Shown: piece after piece, positions 44,522 through 55,872 of the stretch
How the letters are laid out: each line of letters starts with the position of its first letter
Numbering within the stretch: the stretch's first letter is position 1
Source of the DNA: Gaeumannomyces sp. JS-464
Taxonomy: Eukaryota > Ascomycota > Sordariomycetes > Magnaporthales > Magnaporthaceae
Assembly: GCA_002197995.1 (NCBI GenBank)
Contig: NGZR01000005.1
Location: 4,092,001 to 4,156,000, forward strand
DNA: 64,000 bases
Reading direction: 5' to 3'
Notes under the pieces: generated by a model
The model's database searches: none
What the model saw: the letters and a program-made list of their open reading frames with translations, nothing else
What the model was told of the DNA's origin: nothing
Translations under genes and position numbers: made by a program

Positions 44522-45746
44522 TCACTGCACGCTGCCGGCTCGGCCAATCTGTAGTATCTCTCCCGTGTGCCTATCGTCACTCCTCAGCACCGGCCACGAT
44601 GCGACATCGGCCTTAGCAAGTGACACCTCGAGCTTGGTGCCAAGTATCTTGAAAGTGCACTTGTCTGGGCTGATGGGCGCAAAGAGCGGCACCTCGGTGC
44701 GGTAGCGCGTCGCCGCCGCCGTCGGCAAGTCGAGCAGTATCGACTGTGTCTCGAACGAAACCTTGGCGCGGTCGTTGTCTATCTTCTTGAGGAAGAAGGA
44801 CGCGATCACGGTGGTGGCTGTTTGGTAATAGTCGTGCCTGCAACCGTGCATGCGAAACACGTCAGCGGTCAACCCGTGGAATCGGGCCGCGAGGGCAAAT
44901 TAGACCCTCTTGGCCGCGCCCCGTTCTCTGCATCACTTACCTCACTGAACCGGATTCCAGAAGCTCCTCGCCGCCCTCCTGACCGCCTGCCGCGGCGCCG
45001 CCGTTGGCACCCGCCTTGCCCTTCTTCTTTCCGCTGCCGATAAAGAGGTGGCGGTCCTTCGTCTCACAGCCCTCAATCTTCATAAACTGGTCGAACTCGA
45101 GCACGCGCCGCTTGCAGCAGCTGTATCCCTTGCTGCCCTCGTGGAAAATGGGAGCGCCCGGGTGGTGGACGCACTTTTCGCCGTCGCGGGAGCCGCCCTT
45201 AGTGTAGGTGGCGCCGCAGGCCTTGCGCCGGCAGATTTTCCCGTCAGGAATCTCGAGCGAGGGGTCGTCGTCCTCGGACTCTGGCGGCGGCGGAGGGGGC
45301 GTAGGGGTGACTTCAGGGGCGGCGACGGGGCGTCGGGGTGGGGTCGGGGTGGTGGAGAGGACCGGGGCGTCGGCGTCGGCTGGCGCCTCCTTCTTCTCGA
45401 TCTTGGGGGCAGATCTGTGGTGGAGTGGCGGCCCTCGGTGCAGGGAGGGATCGACATGAATTCCTCAAAGGTCAAGACGCGTGGCTTGCAGCATTTCCAC
45501 CCTGGTCGTTTGTGAGAGGTTAGCTCCTGGGCAAAATCCGCGCGCTCTCTCCGGCCTGTGCGCTTTCGCCGTCCACAACAGCTGCGCGGGTTGTTGTGAC
45601 GCCATGGATCGCGACAAAGCATCGCCCCGCAACTTGCCTTTTTGACCCTCGTGAAAGACGGGCGGCCCTGGGTGGTACAGGCAGCCGTCCTCCTCGCCCT
45701 CGTTGTAGGACTTGCCGCAGCCCTGGTGAACACACTTTTGCGCCAT
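44522..45746 (-). CDS. CHORD and CS domain protein (RAR1/CHP-1 like)
   Basis: Three exons, 45746-45638, 45501-44941 and 44837-44522. The 328-residue product has two CHORD zinc domains: CVHQGCGKSYNEGEEDGCLYHPG..FHEGQKGWKCC with VLTFEEFM, then CRRKACGATYTK..CVHHPGAPIFHEGSKGYSCCKRRVL. A C-terminal CS (p23/Sgt1-like) domain follows, from YYQTATTVIASFFLKKID to the end. CHORD-CS proteins are Hsp90 co-chaperones working with Sgt1. The first intron (45637-45502) has a GC donor, AG|GCAAGT, with a CAG acceptor; the CHORD join is exact only with this splice. The second intron is GTAAGT...GCAG (44940-44838). A missing C in the plus-strand G-run 45405-45409 is needed to keep the frame through the Pro-rich linker. 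Divergent from the glutaredoxin-like gene. Confidence 0.9.
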
Positions 45747-46331
45747 GGTGGTGACGAGAAACAACCGAGGCAGACTGGTGCAAAAGGTGTCGGGAAGTGG
45801 TGCGGGTTGTAAAGCTTGGGGCTATCGCGGGCAGGAAGCTCTCTGCAGGAAGACAATGCCCCGCCTGTTCGCCAGATTTCCCGTAGGGGTGCCTCTTTTT
45901 TATACACTGTGTCGACTCGACGGGAAGAGCAGGCCGAGGTTGTCAATTGATGCTATCTCCGCGCTAGCAGCTAGACAACGGGGCGGCGAGAGGGTGGAAG
46001 ACGGGCACAGGTCCTGGGCTACAATATGTATCCTGCCAGATTCTCAAGGCATGTCGTTGATTCAGGCTGCCGCCGGGGTCTTAAGGTTCTGAGAGCTTCC
46101 AGAATCGCGTGGATCAGGAGGGGCAGCACTCAATCCACGGGCCCCACATTACGTCGCTGTTGCGGTCAATGGCATCGACGGGAGCCGGCCGTGGTACGTA
46201 CTGCCGAGATCAAAGATCCGGACCCACAACAAGTACCCGCTTGAAGCTTTGGAGATGGGTGGGCCTTTGACTGGGAATGCCTTCAAAAACCGCTGCCACA
46301 AGACAACAAAACAAAAAGCAAAGAAGGAAAA
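45747..46331. promoter_or_regulatory. Shared upstream region CHORD gene / glutaredoxin-like gene
   Basis: 585-bp divergent interval without an ORF of interest. Co-regulation of a chaperone cofactor and a redox protein would be plausible, but this is inference from orientation. Confidence 0.4.
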
Positions 46332-46764
46332 ATGCGCGCCTCCTCGCGCCTATTCCAGCAGGCTTGCCGCATCACGCTCTTCACCCGAGAGAGCTGCGGC
46401 CTCTGCACCAGGGCCAAATCCGCCCTGTCCGCCGTCTGGGACTCGCGCCCATTCGACTACCGCGAGGTCGACATCGTCAAGCCCGAGGCCCAGCGCTGGC
46501 GGGACCTGTACGACTTTGACGTCCCCGTGGTCAGCTCTTAACTTCCGTTTACAATTGCCCATGTCGTCTCCAGCCCGAGCTTGACTGCGTGTGCTGACCC
46601 TGGCCTACCTCTTCTCACATGTGAAGGTGCACATCAGCAAAGCAGATGCCCCTGAGGAGAACCCCGAGCTCGTCTCAGCAGCTGTAAAGCTGATGCACCG
46701 CTTCACTCCCGAGGACATCAAGGCCAAAATGGACGCCGTCGAAGCCGCGTCACTGAAACCCTAG
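46332..46764 (+). CDS. Glutaredoxin-like protein (DUF836 type)
   Basis: Two exons, 46332-46529 and 46627-46764, giving 111 residues. The thioredoxin-fold start ITLFTRESCGLCTRAK carries the CxxC active-site pair, followed by a short linker, the YREVDI strand and the DVPVVHISKAD segment where cis-Pro is expected. Length and CGLC motif fit the small glutaredoxin-like family of yeast YDR286C and human C5orf63. The intron (46530-46626) starts GTCAGC and ends AAG, both weak, but the join between DVPV and VHISK is exactly what the family shows. The likely role is thiol redox chemistry; the N terminus (MRASSRLFQQA) might be a mitochondrial signal. Convergent with the aldolase gene (133 bp between stops). 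Confidence 0.85.
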
Positions 46765-46897
46765 CCTGCTCTTTTTTTCATGTCTGTGCTAAATAGTCTC
46801 TGTATATACATGTCCAGCCTCGTTTGTATGTATACAAACCATCATCACATGTGTCGAGATGCCCCGCCTTCCTCCTCCCCTCCGCCGCCTTATTTTT

Positions 46898-48190
46898 CTA
46901 GTACCGGCCGCTCCTATCCGGCTTGGCCTCCCCCTTCGCCACGGCCACCGACTCCGCCATGACAGCCTGCAGGGCTGTAATGTCGGTCGCCACGCTGAGC
47001 ATGTGGAACCCCTGCTCGGCGTACTTGCGCGCCTGCTCGCCGCTGGTGCAGAAGATGCCCGACCGCGTCGTGCCCGTCTTCTGGGCCGCCGCCCGGACCC
47101 TCTCGATGGCCTCGTCGAGCTCCGGGTCCATCCTGCCGTCGATGACGGGGTGCCCGATGTTGTTGCCGAGGTCAAAGGGCCCGACGAAGAGCACGTCGAC
47201 GAGGGGGGCAATCTCCTCGACCTGCTCGAGCGCCTCGCGCGTCTCGATCTGAACAATGGTCAGCAGGCTGTCGTTGGCCTGCTGCAGGTACTCCGTCATG
47301 GACAGCGGGTGGAAGTTCTGCATCGCGAACGGGGACCCGAATCCCCTGGTGCCCCGCGGAGGGAACTTGGCCGACGACACCAGCTGCTCGACCTCCTTTA
47401 CCGTCCTGATGAGTGGCACCAGCACCTACGGCTCCCCCAGCCACACGCACATGCGGCACGTTTCGTTTGCTGTCAGCAAACGCCCATACAAGGAGATGCC
47501 CCCTACCTGCTCCCTGCCGCACATATAGCTATCCATCTATCACATGGACTCCTATGACATGACGTACCCCATGCGCGCCACTGTCGAGAGCTCCTGTGGC
47601 GTGGTATTAGCTCTTGCCGGGACGGGGAACTGAGTCGCATGGGTAGGCCGCCTGATCCTTACGCTTGACCATCCATCCCTGAAAGTCGGGAATTCTCACT
47701 ATGGGAGAAACCCCCGTCGCTGCAATGGCCGGAACGGCCGCATGCATCGCCGCATCTGATCCGACCACAACCTCCTTTGCCATCAGCCCAGAGCCAGTCT
47801 TGAAAGGAGCGACTGCAAGACGCAGCGGCGTCGTCGGCGGGCCCGTCGACCCCCATCCGCCCAGCGTCATGCAGAACCAGACCCACCGTCCATGGTGCCA
47901 TGCTCGCAGTCGACTACGACAAAGTCAACTCCCGGGGTCCTGGCCAGGGCCCTGGAGATGTTGGCCCCCGGCAGCATCTGCCAGAGACCCATGCTCGGGC
48001 CCCGGCTCATCGTCCGCTTCAGCCGGTTGGCCTGCAGCATCTTGGTCGACATGGTCCGTCTGCCCGGCTGACGCAGCGGGACCGAGGCGGCTGCCGAGAC
48101 TTGCGGCCGGAGCCAGTGGCAAGATCCGAATATGCTGGTCCGGGCGGCGTGTTTGGTGGCAGAAAGGAGAGTGGCAGATGCACAAGACAT
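46898..48190 (-). CDS. HpcH/HpaI family aldolase (class II, pyruvate-type)
   Basis: Four exons, 48190-47887, 47755-47663, 47593-47568 (26 nt) and 47425-46898. All phases close: 316 residues from 48190, or 270 from the internal ATG at 48052. The family signatures are GLWQMLPGANISRALA, FVVVDCEHG, SPIVRIPD, LVPLIRTV, IVQIETREALEQVEEIA and LFVGPFDLGNN. The Glu of QIET and the Asp of GPFDL are the usual divalent-metal ligands and the Arg of IVRIP binds the pyruvate carboxylate. Such enzymes cleave or form 4-hydroxy-2-oxo acids, e.g. in sugar-acid or aromatic catabolism; substrate cannot be told. The 46-residue upstream extension is Arg/Ser/Ala-rich and may be a mitochondrial presequence. No indel is needed. 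Confidence 0.88.
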
Positions 48191-49021
48191 GTCGGTGCCG
48201 CCGGTGGCTTCCCGTGGGAGTGGACTTGGGGGTTTCGTTATATACGCCTTGCTATCCGGGAGGCCATCCGCGGGTATGATGAAGCAGGCAAGGGGTCCTT
48301 TCGGCTCATCGGCCGAGCCGTCCGCGAGAACTGCGGGGTAATAAGCGCCAGCTTGCTTGCGACATCGGGCCGTCGTCTGCCTCATCCCACCCTATTTCCC
48401 GGTGGGGGTCACGTCCGTGCTTGTCCTCTGCTTGCTTGGAACTTACGGACACAACTCCTTTGGGACAGTTTTATTCGAGCCAGCGACCTACCTTCCAGAC
48501 CTCGCACCAGCGAAGCTATCTACACCTATGTCTAGCGAGAAAATCAGTATGACAGGCAGGATAACCCCCATTATGAATCCGCCGTGAGTTCATGCCGGCT
48601 CAGCGGCAGTCAGCCCACGTTTCTCCGATATAATCAGAACAGTCGCTAACGTATTCCATCACCGGCGTAGCGGAGAAAAAACATAAACCAAAACAACAGA
48701 AAAAATAGAGGAAAAGAAAGATTGCAGAACGCCTGGACAGTAAATGGGAGCAAAAACAAATCGTATCGGCCAAAATCAAGCCGACTTGCCCGCACATTGG
48801 CTTAAAACATACGCTCCATCATGTAGTTCGTGACTTTGGAAATAAAGGGGAAGACAAAAACAGGAAGGAGAAGAAACAACTGAAACGATAAACAAAAGGG
48901 GCTAGCAAGCCTGCGTCTTCAAACCGCAGTGTCACCAGCTATCCATTGAATCTTGTCCGCATCCCATCTCAGAGAAAAGGCCAGTCTTGATGTGGTGTCA
49001 AGTTTGAGAGTTGACGCAGCA
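48191..49021. other. Aldolase upstream region and 3' UTR of next gene
   Basis: 831 bp; A-rich between about 48675 and 48900, fitting the 3' UTR of the minus-strand gene to the right. No supported ORF. Confidence 0.4.
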
Positions 49022-50561
49022 TCAAGCTACAACGCTACGGCCCATGGACCCCCAGCGGAATCTCCTGAGCGTCCCGCCGGTAGTAGATTGGCTGATTATA
49101 TCGCGGCCGCAAGACCCGGTCGCATTGGCTGAGGGACCAGGAGGGGCGCCGCCAGTGCTTGATATGAAGCCACCCGCCCCCTCCTGCCGCCCCACCTCGC
49201 GCCCGATGACGTACCCGGCCCCGAAGCCGACAACCGACACGAGCACCACAACGCCAGCGCTGACAACCCATGTCATCAGCGTCGGACTGATAAGTGTTTC
49301 GGGGGTAGTCGATGCCGACGCCTCCATCCGCTTCTTCTTGGTCGCCCGCCCGGAAGTCTTCTGTCCGGTAGACTGCGGGGAACCCGGCCGCGGCTCGCTT
49401 GCTCTTCTCGCCACGCGCCGCCGATGATGTCGAGGACGACCGCGCAAACCTGCCCGTAGCAGCCTTCTTGTTAGTGACAGTGGTAGCAGGTTGGACGGGT
49501 GCGGCTGCACCCGAGCCCTTTGTTTTTGCTCCGGCACTCGCCGATGACTGCAACGGCGGCGGTGCTGGAGTTTCGGCCATCAGCTCCGCCTCAGGCACGA
49601 GCCGGATATCCATGGGCTGCATGGTGGCGGCGTTGGAGGCTGGCCGGGCGCCGAGGGCATCGGGGCCGTCGCGCCTCCTGTTGGGGAGGCCGCGCGCGGC
49701 GGCAGCACAAGAGAGCAGGGTCGTAAGCGAGGCGCGCAAAGCCGCATCGTTGTCCTCACGATACGCCGGGGACATGAGCTGCGGGGCGTTGCGGCTCGAG
49801 CCGGCCCGCGAGTAAGAGGACCTCCTACTCCTAGGCCCCGTGGCCCTCGCATGCGGGCCCGTAGAGTTGCCACCCGTGTAGGCGCCCGGGGTAGAATGGA
49901 GGTGCGTGAGATGGCTCGGCGGGTGGGAGAAGGCGTTGGGCTGGGGCCTGAAGACGTGCGGCGCCCCTGACGGAAGCCCCAGAGCGGTGGCGCTCTCGTC
50001 ACCCGAGTCGTCGTCGTCATCATCGTAGCCCGACGACTCGTGACGGACAGTACCCTCATGGCGCGAGCCAGGATGCAGATGGGCCGAGGGTGCCACCGGG
50101 CCGGCCGGGCGCCGGGCAACAGGGGGACCGTCTTCCTCGCTCTCCGTCTCGTCGTAGTCCTCCTGGCTGCTCGTGCCCCCGCGCGCGGCAGCATGGCTGA
50201 TAACGAACGACTGTGGCATGCTATGTTGATGGTGTGGTGGCTGGCGTCCTGGATGTCTCCGACGCGGGGGGTATGAGGAGCCGTGGACCCTCAGGCCGGT
50301 GGTGATGATCTCATCGCCACCGATGGAGGAAAGTGATGATGACGACGGCTGAGATGCGATCTCGACCCATTCTACACCTGATGTCAGCAGCGAGTTCCGC
50401 GACAGTGCGGAATAAGGGGCTTGAGACTGACCTTCTTGGCGCCGGCGCGACGGCGACTCGGCGGTGCTGTAGCGATCGGTGACGCCATTGATCGGCTGGG
50501 CTTCATTGGCCGCGGTGGCAGTTGCGCCGGGCGGGCCGCCGCGAAACTGTCGCTGGTCCAT
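49022..50561 (-). CDS. Uncharacterised disordered protein with C-terminal TM helix
   Basis: Two exons, 50561-50432 and 50374-49022; the intron 50431-50375 (GTCAGT...ATCAG) joins RRRQEG to VEWVEIASQ. The first ATG is at 50561. The protein (about 493 residues) is mostly disordered, with an acidic patch (GYDDDDDDSGDE), a conserved-looking helix ALRASLTTLLSCAAAARGLP and a Lys-rich segment. One hydrophobic helix (MTWVVSAGVVVLVSVVGFGA, then GYVIGREVGRQE) lies 75 residues from the end. An extra base near 49381-49382 has to be ignored so that the frame reaches the TM helix; the uncorrected frame runs on to 49035 in unlikely sequence. I do not know the family. Likely an organelle- or ER-anchored adaptor with a cytosolic disordered N-terminal region; this is inference. 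Confidence 0.65.
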
Positions 50562-53125
50562 GTGCGTAGGTGGTGGGAGACGATGTGGAATCAGACGCGA
50601 GAGGACCGACAATGGTATCGATCCGTGGGGAAACCCGTCGCGGGTGAGACGAGAGGCAGGCTCGAGGCAGTCGAGTATCTACAACCGCCCGGGGGTATCA
50701 CGAAAGGGGAACAAAGCGCGGTGGGAAACAGTGGAAGCAGCAACAGGAGGCGGTTGAAGCCTGCTCGCGATGCGATCGATGCGCTGTGACCTAGGGTCAC
50801 TGGTTTATCCGTGTCGGGTCTGGCTGCCAGCAGTGCCAACAAGTGTACATGGAAGTGGGTGGTGGGTGTGTGGGTGCCTGTGTGCTGCTACTGCTGCTGG
50901 GGGGTGTGCTCGGACCTCGCCTTGCTGAGAGCGCACGATGGACGGAGGCCCGTTGAGAGAATGCGCCCGTCAGTTGGGGATGCCTGGAAAAGCGTGCCTG
51001 ATTGATAAGGGGCTTCAACGCGAACGGGCGTCGGGCAGTCGAAAGAAAACAGGCAGAGAGCGAATGGGGGAGAGGATGGGTTTGGATGCGTGGATGACGA
51101 CGATACTTGGTCTGAAGGGCAGCAGCAAGGCAACGTAGTGGTTCAGCATGGCTGAGGGAGGCTGGGCGTTTTGGCTGGCGAAAGGCGCACGCCTTTGTCA
51201 ACCTGGGCGGCCAGTTGCGCTCAAAGGGGGAGGGGCAATGGACTGGAATGGGCAATAGGTGATGCGCCCGCAGGTTTGGGGGCGGGCCAGGTGGGCAGTG
51301 GGCTCGTCGCGCCCGCTTCCATGACTTGCACCCCTGGGGTTAGTGGTGGATCCATGATAAGATCCCCACGTGCACCTAGGTCCCTGTAGCTGGGCGGGCA
51401 GGTATCACGTACGCCTGGGGATTCGCCCGCACGTTCCTCTTGCCCGCAAAGCGCTGAAGCAGCAGCCCACCTTGAGCGGGACCGCACATGCGCAGTCATG
51501 GATCCTTGCACTTGGACGCGCCATTCAGGCCTGCAGTCGCTACCTAGGTCTTCACTGTTGCTTATTGCTGTTGAAGGGTTGCGCGCCCGCGAGTCTTTCC
51601 TCCCCTTTGCACTTTGCTTATCATCGCAAACTTCCCCAGTCATAATAAGCCCAAAGCCCTTGTTGTCAAGCCTCCGCATGTTTCGAAGCGACAAGCTCCC
51701 AGTGGCGATATTATTCCTATATGGGGAGGTATTAGGCAGCGCGTCGATTTTCTCGGTGAAACAAGCCACATTCAAGTGGGACGGAGTCCTTTGCAGTTTG
51801 GTGGGCGTGACGACACGGGAATCAGGTACTCTTGGGTTGACTTGGACCTGGATTACCAGGTGATTTGACGTCGGATGCGGCGCGTGAGACACCCTTTTGA
51901 GCATGAGCCTAAGCGGGACCAGAATGTGGCTGTCTGATGGCTCGAGCAGGCTTCACGCGCTTTTTTTATTGCTCGGATTTTTAGATCGACAGATGGCCTA
52001 GGGTGTCACACGCAGTGATTACGTGCCCACTATGCCCAAATATCTACACCTATTCGCGGCGGGGTGGAATAGATGGCCCGGCTGGCGGGGTGCCTATACC
52101 TGGCACCCTGACTGGGTGTATCCGTCATTAGGAAGGAGGGGATAAAAGGAAAACACAGCGAAAAAAAGGAAGGGAAGGAAAAGGGGACAAAGAAGAGCAA
52201 ATGGGAAAAAGGATAAAGGAAAGGAAGCCCGGCGGTAGGTCCGTCAATGACAACTCTGAAATACAAAGAATGTATGCTCTCACCCTACCCTGCCGCTAGT
52301 GGTTGTGGCTGACGACACTAGCCTTGAACGCTGGTGGCAGTGCCACTTCACGATGCCAAAGAGGTATGGTGATGGAATTCACTCACAAAAAGACCAACTC
52401 ATTCATAGGTGTTCTATGAATTACAACCCTCGAGAATGCCGGGGTCAAACTATGAAATCGTCGCAGCTAGTTGGTAGATAGGCTACTTACCCGAGATCAG
52501 AACTTTTGGTGGTATCAATCAACCAGGCAGATGGGAAAAAACGCAAGCCCCCGGCAATGTAAGCCAGAGAGTCTCTATCAAACATGGGAGCAAGCAACTG
52601 TGCCCCTCGCGGCCTCCTTTGCACGGAAGGAAGCCAAATTATATCCACAGAGCATCCCGCTATTCAAGGATGCATTCGAGAGAGCCCCCAGAACCCCACA
52701 AGCCGTCATGACCGTGAGGCTTGGTCCGCCTCCAGATACCCGTCGTCATATCCCCTGCTCGAGAGATGGTGACACGGATACAAGAGGCTTCATCCCAAAC
52801 TCGCGTGTCAAAAAGAGCCCACAGCGACAAGGGAACCCATCATCCGGACCTCGAAGCGGCGGACCGCATACGAGAAGAGCATTCGAAGAGCCAAGAAATG
52901 TGACGACGCCGAAGCCAAGTCACATGCCCACAGGTAGGATCATAGCCCCCAGGTGTCTGGCACATTTGCGTGTGGATTCTTGCGAGTCAACGCGCTTCTG
53001 CGCCTCCAAAGCTGCCCACCTCTCCCCAAAAGGTTGAGGCGGGTGCCATTGAGAACCGACAGCCAAACGAAGCCCACACGAGGTGAGCTGAGAGCCCTCT
53101 GCGTAACTGTGTGCGGCGACCACGT
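50562..53125. other. 2.5-kb gene-poor stretch with possible pseudogene fragment
   Basis: Contains CCTAGG motifs (near 51375 and 51543), an A/G-rich segment at 52140-52240 and ORFs without domains (51221-51904 minus, 52471-53037 plus). A short match to an Old Yellow Enzyme motif at 51629-51676 is listed separately. No intact gene supported. Confidence 0.45.
51629..51676 (-). pseudogene. Possible relic of NADH:flavin oxidoreductase (OYE)
   Basis: A 227-codon minus-strand ORF includes RRLDNKGFGLIMTGEV, which resembles the conserved RRW..GGFGLIITGxV segment of fungal Old Yellow Enzyme-type NADH:flavin oxidoreductases. The flanking residues do not continue the family (no HPGRQ motif or other OYE signatures in any frame nearby), so if real this is a decayed fragment. 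Chance similarity is quite possible. Confidence 0.2.
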
Positions 53126-54818
53126 TTAGAACGTGATCTTCTTCCCCTGGAAGCCGCCGCCGCCGCGGCCACCAAATCCGCCACGGCCACCACCACGGCC
53201 AGCACCGCCACGACCACCACCGCGACCACCGAAGCCGCCACGGCCACCACCCCGGCCGCCACCACGTCCACCGAAGCCACCACCGCCGAAGCCGCCGCCC
53301 TCACGTGGAGGCTTGGGCGTCGAGTAATCAAGGCGACAAGGACGGCCGTTGATCGCCTGGCCCGAAAGCTGGGTAAAGGCCGACTTGGCGTCCTCGACCG
53401 AGTTGAAAGTGACGTAGCCGAATCCCTTACGGCGTCCAGACTCCCTGCGGAACTGTTAGAAAACCGGGGCTGGACTGCGTCTGACACACGCATGGGTCGT
53501 TCTAAAGGCGGCGCGATGCGCGGGTTGGTAAACTTACTGGTCAGTAGGGAGCCTCAGGCTCTTCACCTCAGCGACGCTGCCAAAGAACTCGTTGACAACG
53601 TCCTCGTCCGCATCGAAAGGCAGGTTGCCGACGAAGAGGGTGTCGCTCTCGGGGCTGGTGACGTCGCCAAACTTCTTGGCGCGCTCCGCCGAGTCGTTGT
53701 TGTTCGACTTGCCGGTGGAGAAGTCGACCTTGATCTGGCGACCATCAATGAAAGCACCCTGCTTCTCGGCATGGGCCTTCTCGGCGTCGGCCGGGCTGGC
53801 AAAGTCGACGTAGCCAAAGCCCTTGGACCGGCCGCTGTCACGGTCCGTGATGACACGGGCGCTGACAACCTCGCCGCAGAACTTGAACTCCTCCTGGAGC
53901 ATGGCATCGTCAACGTTCCAGCTCAGGTTGCCCACGAACAGAGTAGCGGGCTTGTCCGACTGAGCGGCGTCCGTCTTGGACTTCTTCGTCGGAACCTCCT
54001 CGCTCTCACCCGCCTTGCGCTTCTTTGAAGGCGCCTCGGCCTTGGTCTCCTCCTTATCAGACTCGGAATCGTCAGAGTCGGAGTCGTCCGAGTCCTCCTC
54101 GGACGAGTCGTCAGAATCGGAATCAGAATCCGCAGACTGGAGCCATGGGGAATTATGTTAGCGTGCCTGAGTTTGGGGCGAGTAGTATAAAGAGACGGAA
54201 TGGTCAGGGTGTCCTCACGCTCTCTGCGGCAGCCTTCGCGGCCTTCTTTGTGGCAGCAGGCTTAGCCTTGGTCTCCTTCTCCTCCGACGCGGAGGAGTCG
54301 CTCTCCTCATCAGAGCCGCTCTCTTCCGAAGAATCGGACGAGTCCGAATCGGAGCCATCCGCCATCTTGGCGTCGCCGTTGGTGGCGGCCTTGGCGGCCG
54401 GGGCAGGCTTGTCATCCGAGTCGCTACCGGAGTCGCTGTCAGAGTCTGAATCCGAGTCGGAGTCCGGCGACCCGGCGGCGGGCTTGGCCTTTCCGTTGAC
54501 CTTGCCGTTGGCCTTGGCCTTAGCGGCGGGCTTGGCAGACTTCTTCTCGGCCTCAGACTCAGACTCAGACTCGGAAGAGTCCGAGTCGGAGGAGGCAGAC
54601 GAGTCGGAGTCGCTCTCAGAGTCGCTCTCGGACTCGGAAACCTCAACCTTCTTCTTCTTGGTGTCCTTCTTGGAGACCTTGGAAGCGACCTCCTTGGCTG
54701 TCTTCTTTGACTTTGCGACGGGGGTCTGCGACGCCTTGGTCACGCCGGCATTCTTTACAGCGAGGGGCTTCGCAGCCGCCTTGCTGCTCTTGGACTTTGA
54801 CTCCTTAACCTTGCCCAT
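53126..54818 (-). CDS. GAR2: Nucleolin-like RNA-binding protein (Gar2/Nsr1)
   Basis: Three exons, 54818-54219, 54136-53538 and 53444-53126, all phases closed, 505 residues. A Lys-rich start (MGKVKESKSKSSKAAAK) leads into long acidic-serine tracts (SDSDSDSDSDSGSDSDD and similar). Two RRMs follow: TLFVGNLSWNVDD..SKGFGYVDF and TLFVGNLPFDADE..RKGFGYVTF. The C terminus is RGG-rich (GGFGGRGGGRGG) and ends KKITF. This is the nucleolin layout of S. pombe Gar2 and yeast Nsr1, nucleolar proteins needed for pre-rRNA processing and 40S assembly; acidic tracts are likely casein kinase II targets. Introns are GTGAGG...CCAG and GTAAGT...GCAG. No indel is needed. Large antisense ORFs here are compositional shadows. 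Divergent from the complex I subunit gene. Confidence 0.92.
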
Positions 54819-55395
54819 TGTGACTGTGGTTCTGATATGTGGCGGGGGAGAAGGAGGAATGTAGGAAGAGAGGAAAATTGTACAAGGGATATAATGAACT
54901 CGAGAAAGAGGGAAGAATCTCGAGGACAAGCGCAATGCAGAGATCGCGGGAGTTTTATGAGCGGGCGGGCCGGGAGGACCCTTAAAAAAAAAAAAAAGTG
55001 GTTGGCGGCGCAAAATCTCCAGCAGAAAAGACTTTTTAGCGGGTCCAACCAAAGGCGGTGAATGCATAAAAACGGTCCGTGCACTGCTCTGGTGGGGCTT
55101 TGAGGCAACTTGCAGAAGTGCCACAGGGGCTGGATTTCTTATCGTTATCAGGAAGAGCGGCCTGGAGAAGCAGGCACCAATCGACAGTGGAGCTCTGAAT
55201 CGGATGGGCCGGCCTGGGAAGCATCGCATTCACAGCGGGAGGTTGGCCCGAAACCGTTTGCCGGCGAGCGCTCGATAGTCGGTCCCTGTGCAGCTGAACC
55301 ACCCGACAGCTCTGGAACCGATTGATCTCAATACGACCCCGGAGCCCAGCCCTCCTCCCCTCCCTGTCAGCCGCGGCGATCTTCCCGAACTGAAG
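54819..55395. promoter_or_regulatory. Shared upstream region GAR2 / complex I 12-kDa subunit
   Basis: 577-bp divergent interval with an A14 run near 54987-55000. No supported ORF: an upstream in-frame ATG at 55288 would add 36 residues to the complex I subunit, which its family does not have. Confidence 0.45.
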
Positions 55396-55872
55396 ATGCC
55401 GACCCCCGAATCCGCCGCGTTCCTTGCGAAGAAGCCCACGGTCCCGCCGACCTTCGACGGGGTCGACTACGACGACAACAAGGCGCTCAAGGCCGCGCAG
55501 GACGCCATCGTCAGGGAACAGTGGGTCCAGGTCATGATGGGCCGGCTCGTCCGCGAGGAGCTGGGCAAGTGCTACTACCGCGAGGGCGTAAACCACCTGG
55601 AGAAGTGCGGGCACCTACGGGGTACGTCTGGAAGAGGCTGGGATGGGCCCCCTTGCATCTGCATGGCCTTGTGTCTGTTGGGCTATGTCTAGCTGGCAGC
55701 CTGATGGAAACTTTGCCCTCATCATCAGCCAACGACGTGGGGCCAGGAACGAGCTGCTGACGAAACCGGACAACCAGAACGATACCTGCAACTGCTCAAG
55801 AGCGCAAGGGTCAAGGGCTACCTTTTCGAGCAACAGAACTACATCTCGAAACAAGAGGGGAAGAGCGCGTGA
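55396..55872 (+). CDS. NADH:ubiquinone oxidoreductase 12-kDa subunit (NDUFB10/PDSW type)
   Basis: Two exons, 55396-55621 and 55778-55872, with a GTACGT...CCAG intron (55622-55777); 106 residues. The sequence MPTPESAAFLAKKPT, TFDGVDYDDNKALKAAQD, IVREQWVQVMMGRLVREE, CYYREGVNHLEKCGHLRE, then YLQLLKSARVKGYLFEQQ matches the fungal 12-kDa accessory subunit of respiratory complex I. The paired cysteines in CYY and CGH belong to the CxnC pattern of intermembrane-space subunits. The start at 55396 fits the family's short N terminus better than the upstream ATG at 55288. It has no presequence, usual for this subunit. Intact frame. Confidence 0.88.

Noticed and set aside
52471..53037. 188-codon plus-strand ORF
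   Set aside because: Charged/Pro-rich random-looking sequence, no homologous features or splice sites.
53111..54028. 305-codon plus-strand ORF
   Set aside because: Antisense shadow of the GAR2 RRM and Gly-rich exons caused by biased codon use.
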